From NCBI GenBank assembly GCA_002049885.1, contig MVCS01000074.1:1-6778 (forward strand): DNA of 6,778 bases, given 5' to 3'. This DNA comes from Planctomycetales bacterium 4484_123. Lineage in GTDB: Bacteria > Planctomycetota > Phycisphaerae > SM23-33. Within the stretch, counting starts at the first letter, position 1. Each line of letters begins with the position of its first letter. The notes beneath the pieces were generated by a model, which worked only from the letters and a program-made list of their open reading frames with translations, searched no databases and was not told the origin of the DNA. Made by a program: the position numbers and the translations under genes. This document shows positions 6,461 through 6,778 of this stretch, piece by piece.

Positions 6461-6474
6461 CCGGCCTGGGCCGG
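6461..6474 (+). repeat. Short GC palindrome in the TPR-to-next-gene gap
   Basis: CCGGCCTGGGCCGG folds as a small GC stem of five or six base pairs starting three bases after the TPR stop codon. No T-run follows and another gene starts 22 bases further on, so it is more likely a minor mRNA structure than a terminator. Palindromes this short are common by chance at this GC content. Confidence 0.25.
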
Positions 6475-6482
6475 AAGTCCCC

Positions 6483-6491
6483 AAGGTGGAG
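6483..6491 (+). promoter_or_regulatory. Ribosome binding site of the third operon gene
   Basis: AAGGTGGAG ends five bases before the ATG at 6497. It contains two purine-rich SD-like cores (AAGG and GGAG) and supports the start of the partial gene that runs off the right edge. Confidence 0.6.
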
Positions 6492-6496
6492 CACCA

Positions 6497-6778
6497 ATGT
6501 CCGCAGGCCGTCGCCAAGACGTCACCTCGCGCCGGATAGCCCGGCTCGCCGGGGCCGGGGTCATGCTGCTGGCGCTCTGCGCGGTCAACAACTCCGCCGC
6601 TCAAAATACCCCCTACACCCCGAGCCCGGCCGCGTCCCCCAAGTCGCCTGCACAGACCATCCGGTCGCTCCTGGCGGCCATCAAGGACCTGAAGGCCACG
6701 GACAAGTCCCGCCGCAAGTACTCCGACGAGGTGGTCGCCAAGGCGGCCAAGATAGCCTGCCAAGGCCGGGCCGCCGGC
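6497..6778 (+). CDS. Exported protein of unknown function, N-terminal part cut by the window edge
   Basis: Ninety-four codons are open to the window end without a stop, nearly all ending in G or C. The N-terminus is a signal peptide: basic residues (R5, R6, R12, R13, R16), a hydrophobic stretch (LAGAGVMLLALCAV) and a likely cleavage after NNSAA before QNTP. TSRRIARLAGAG has the paired arginines of a Tat signal, but the rest of the Tat consensus is only partly met, so Sec export is equally possible. The visible mature part begins with a Pro/Ser-rich stretch (residues 38-52) and then a basic helical segment (QTIRSLLAAIKDLKATDKS); the family cannot be judged from it. It is third in the operon, 39 bases after the TPR gene. 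Confidence 0.75.
   Translation, partial: MSAGRRQDVTSRRIARLAGAGVMLLALCAVNNSAAQNTPYTPSPAASPKSPAQTIRSLLAAIKDLKATDKSRRKYSDEVVAKAAKIACQGRAAG

Noticed and set aside
5285..6763. A 492-codon open frame on the minus strand opposite the TPR gene
   Set aside because: It mirrors the GC-biased TPR gene; the translation is Leu/Gly/Val-rich low-complexity text with no recognisable motif, and it would also overlap the signal-peptide gene at 6497.

Overview
The window is GC-rich bacterial DNA with near-saturated G/C at third codon positions, most likely from a member of the Planctomycetota. The strongest clue is the N-terminal LEPR-XLL motif (ESLEPRLLMS) on a large modular secreted protein, typical of planctomycetes. 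The fragmentary NHL-type protein at the left edge is also of a kind I recall from that phylum. No tRNA, rRNA, CRISPR array or insertion sequence was seen.

Layout: (1) Positions 1-573, plus strand, hold the C-terminal end of an NHL/beta-propeller-like protein whose frame is broken at three places, each repairable by one added base. (2) A perfect 13-bp inverted repeat (575-607) lies in the 86-bp gap between this gene and the convergent one and is probably a shared terminator. (3) Positions 660-3407, minus strand, encode a 915-residue protein: LEPR-XLL export motif, four PPC-like beta domains in an A-B-A-B arrangement, a proline-rich linker, a short glycine/aspartate calcium-binding-type repeat block, and a C-terminal calpain-family (C2) cysteine protease domain with a visible Cys/His/Asn triad. 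(4) Positions 3408-3893 are a 486-bp divergent intergenic region with a possible sigma70-type promoter, a nested hairpin and a hairpin that could mask the protease gene's ribosome binding site. (5) Positions 3894 to the right edge carry three closely spaced plus-strand genes that look like one operon: an unrecognised lipoprotein, an exported TPR protein, and the start of a third exported protein cut by the window edge.

How they work together: every complete gene here encodes an exported product. The lipoprotein and TPR protein are probably periplasmic or membrane-bound partners, and the protease is probably extracellular or on the cell surface. A functional link between the divergent protease and the lipoprotein-TPR operon is only inferred from their shared upstream region. 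No known multi-gene system was recognised.
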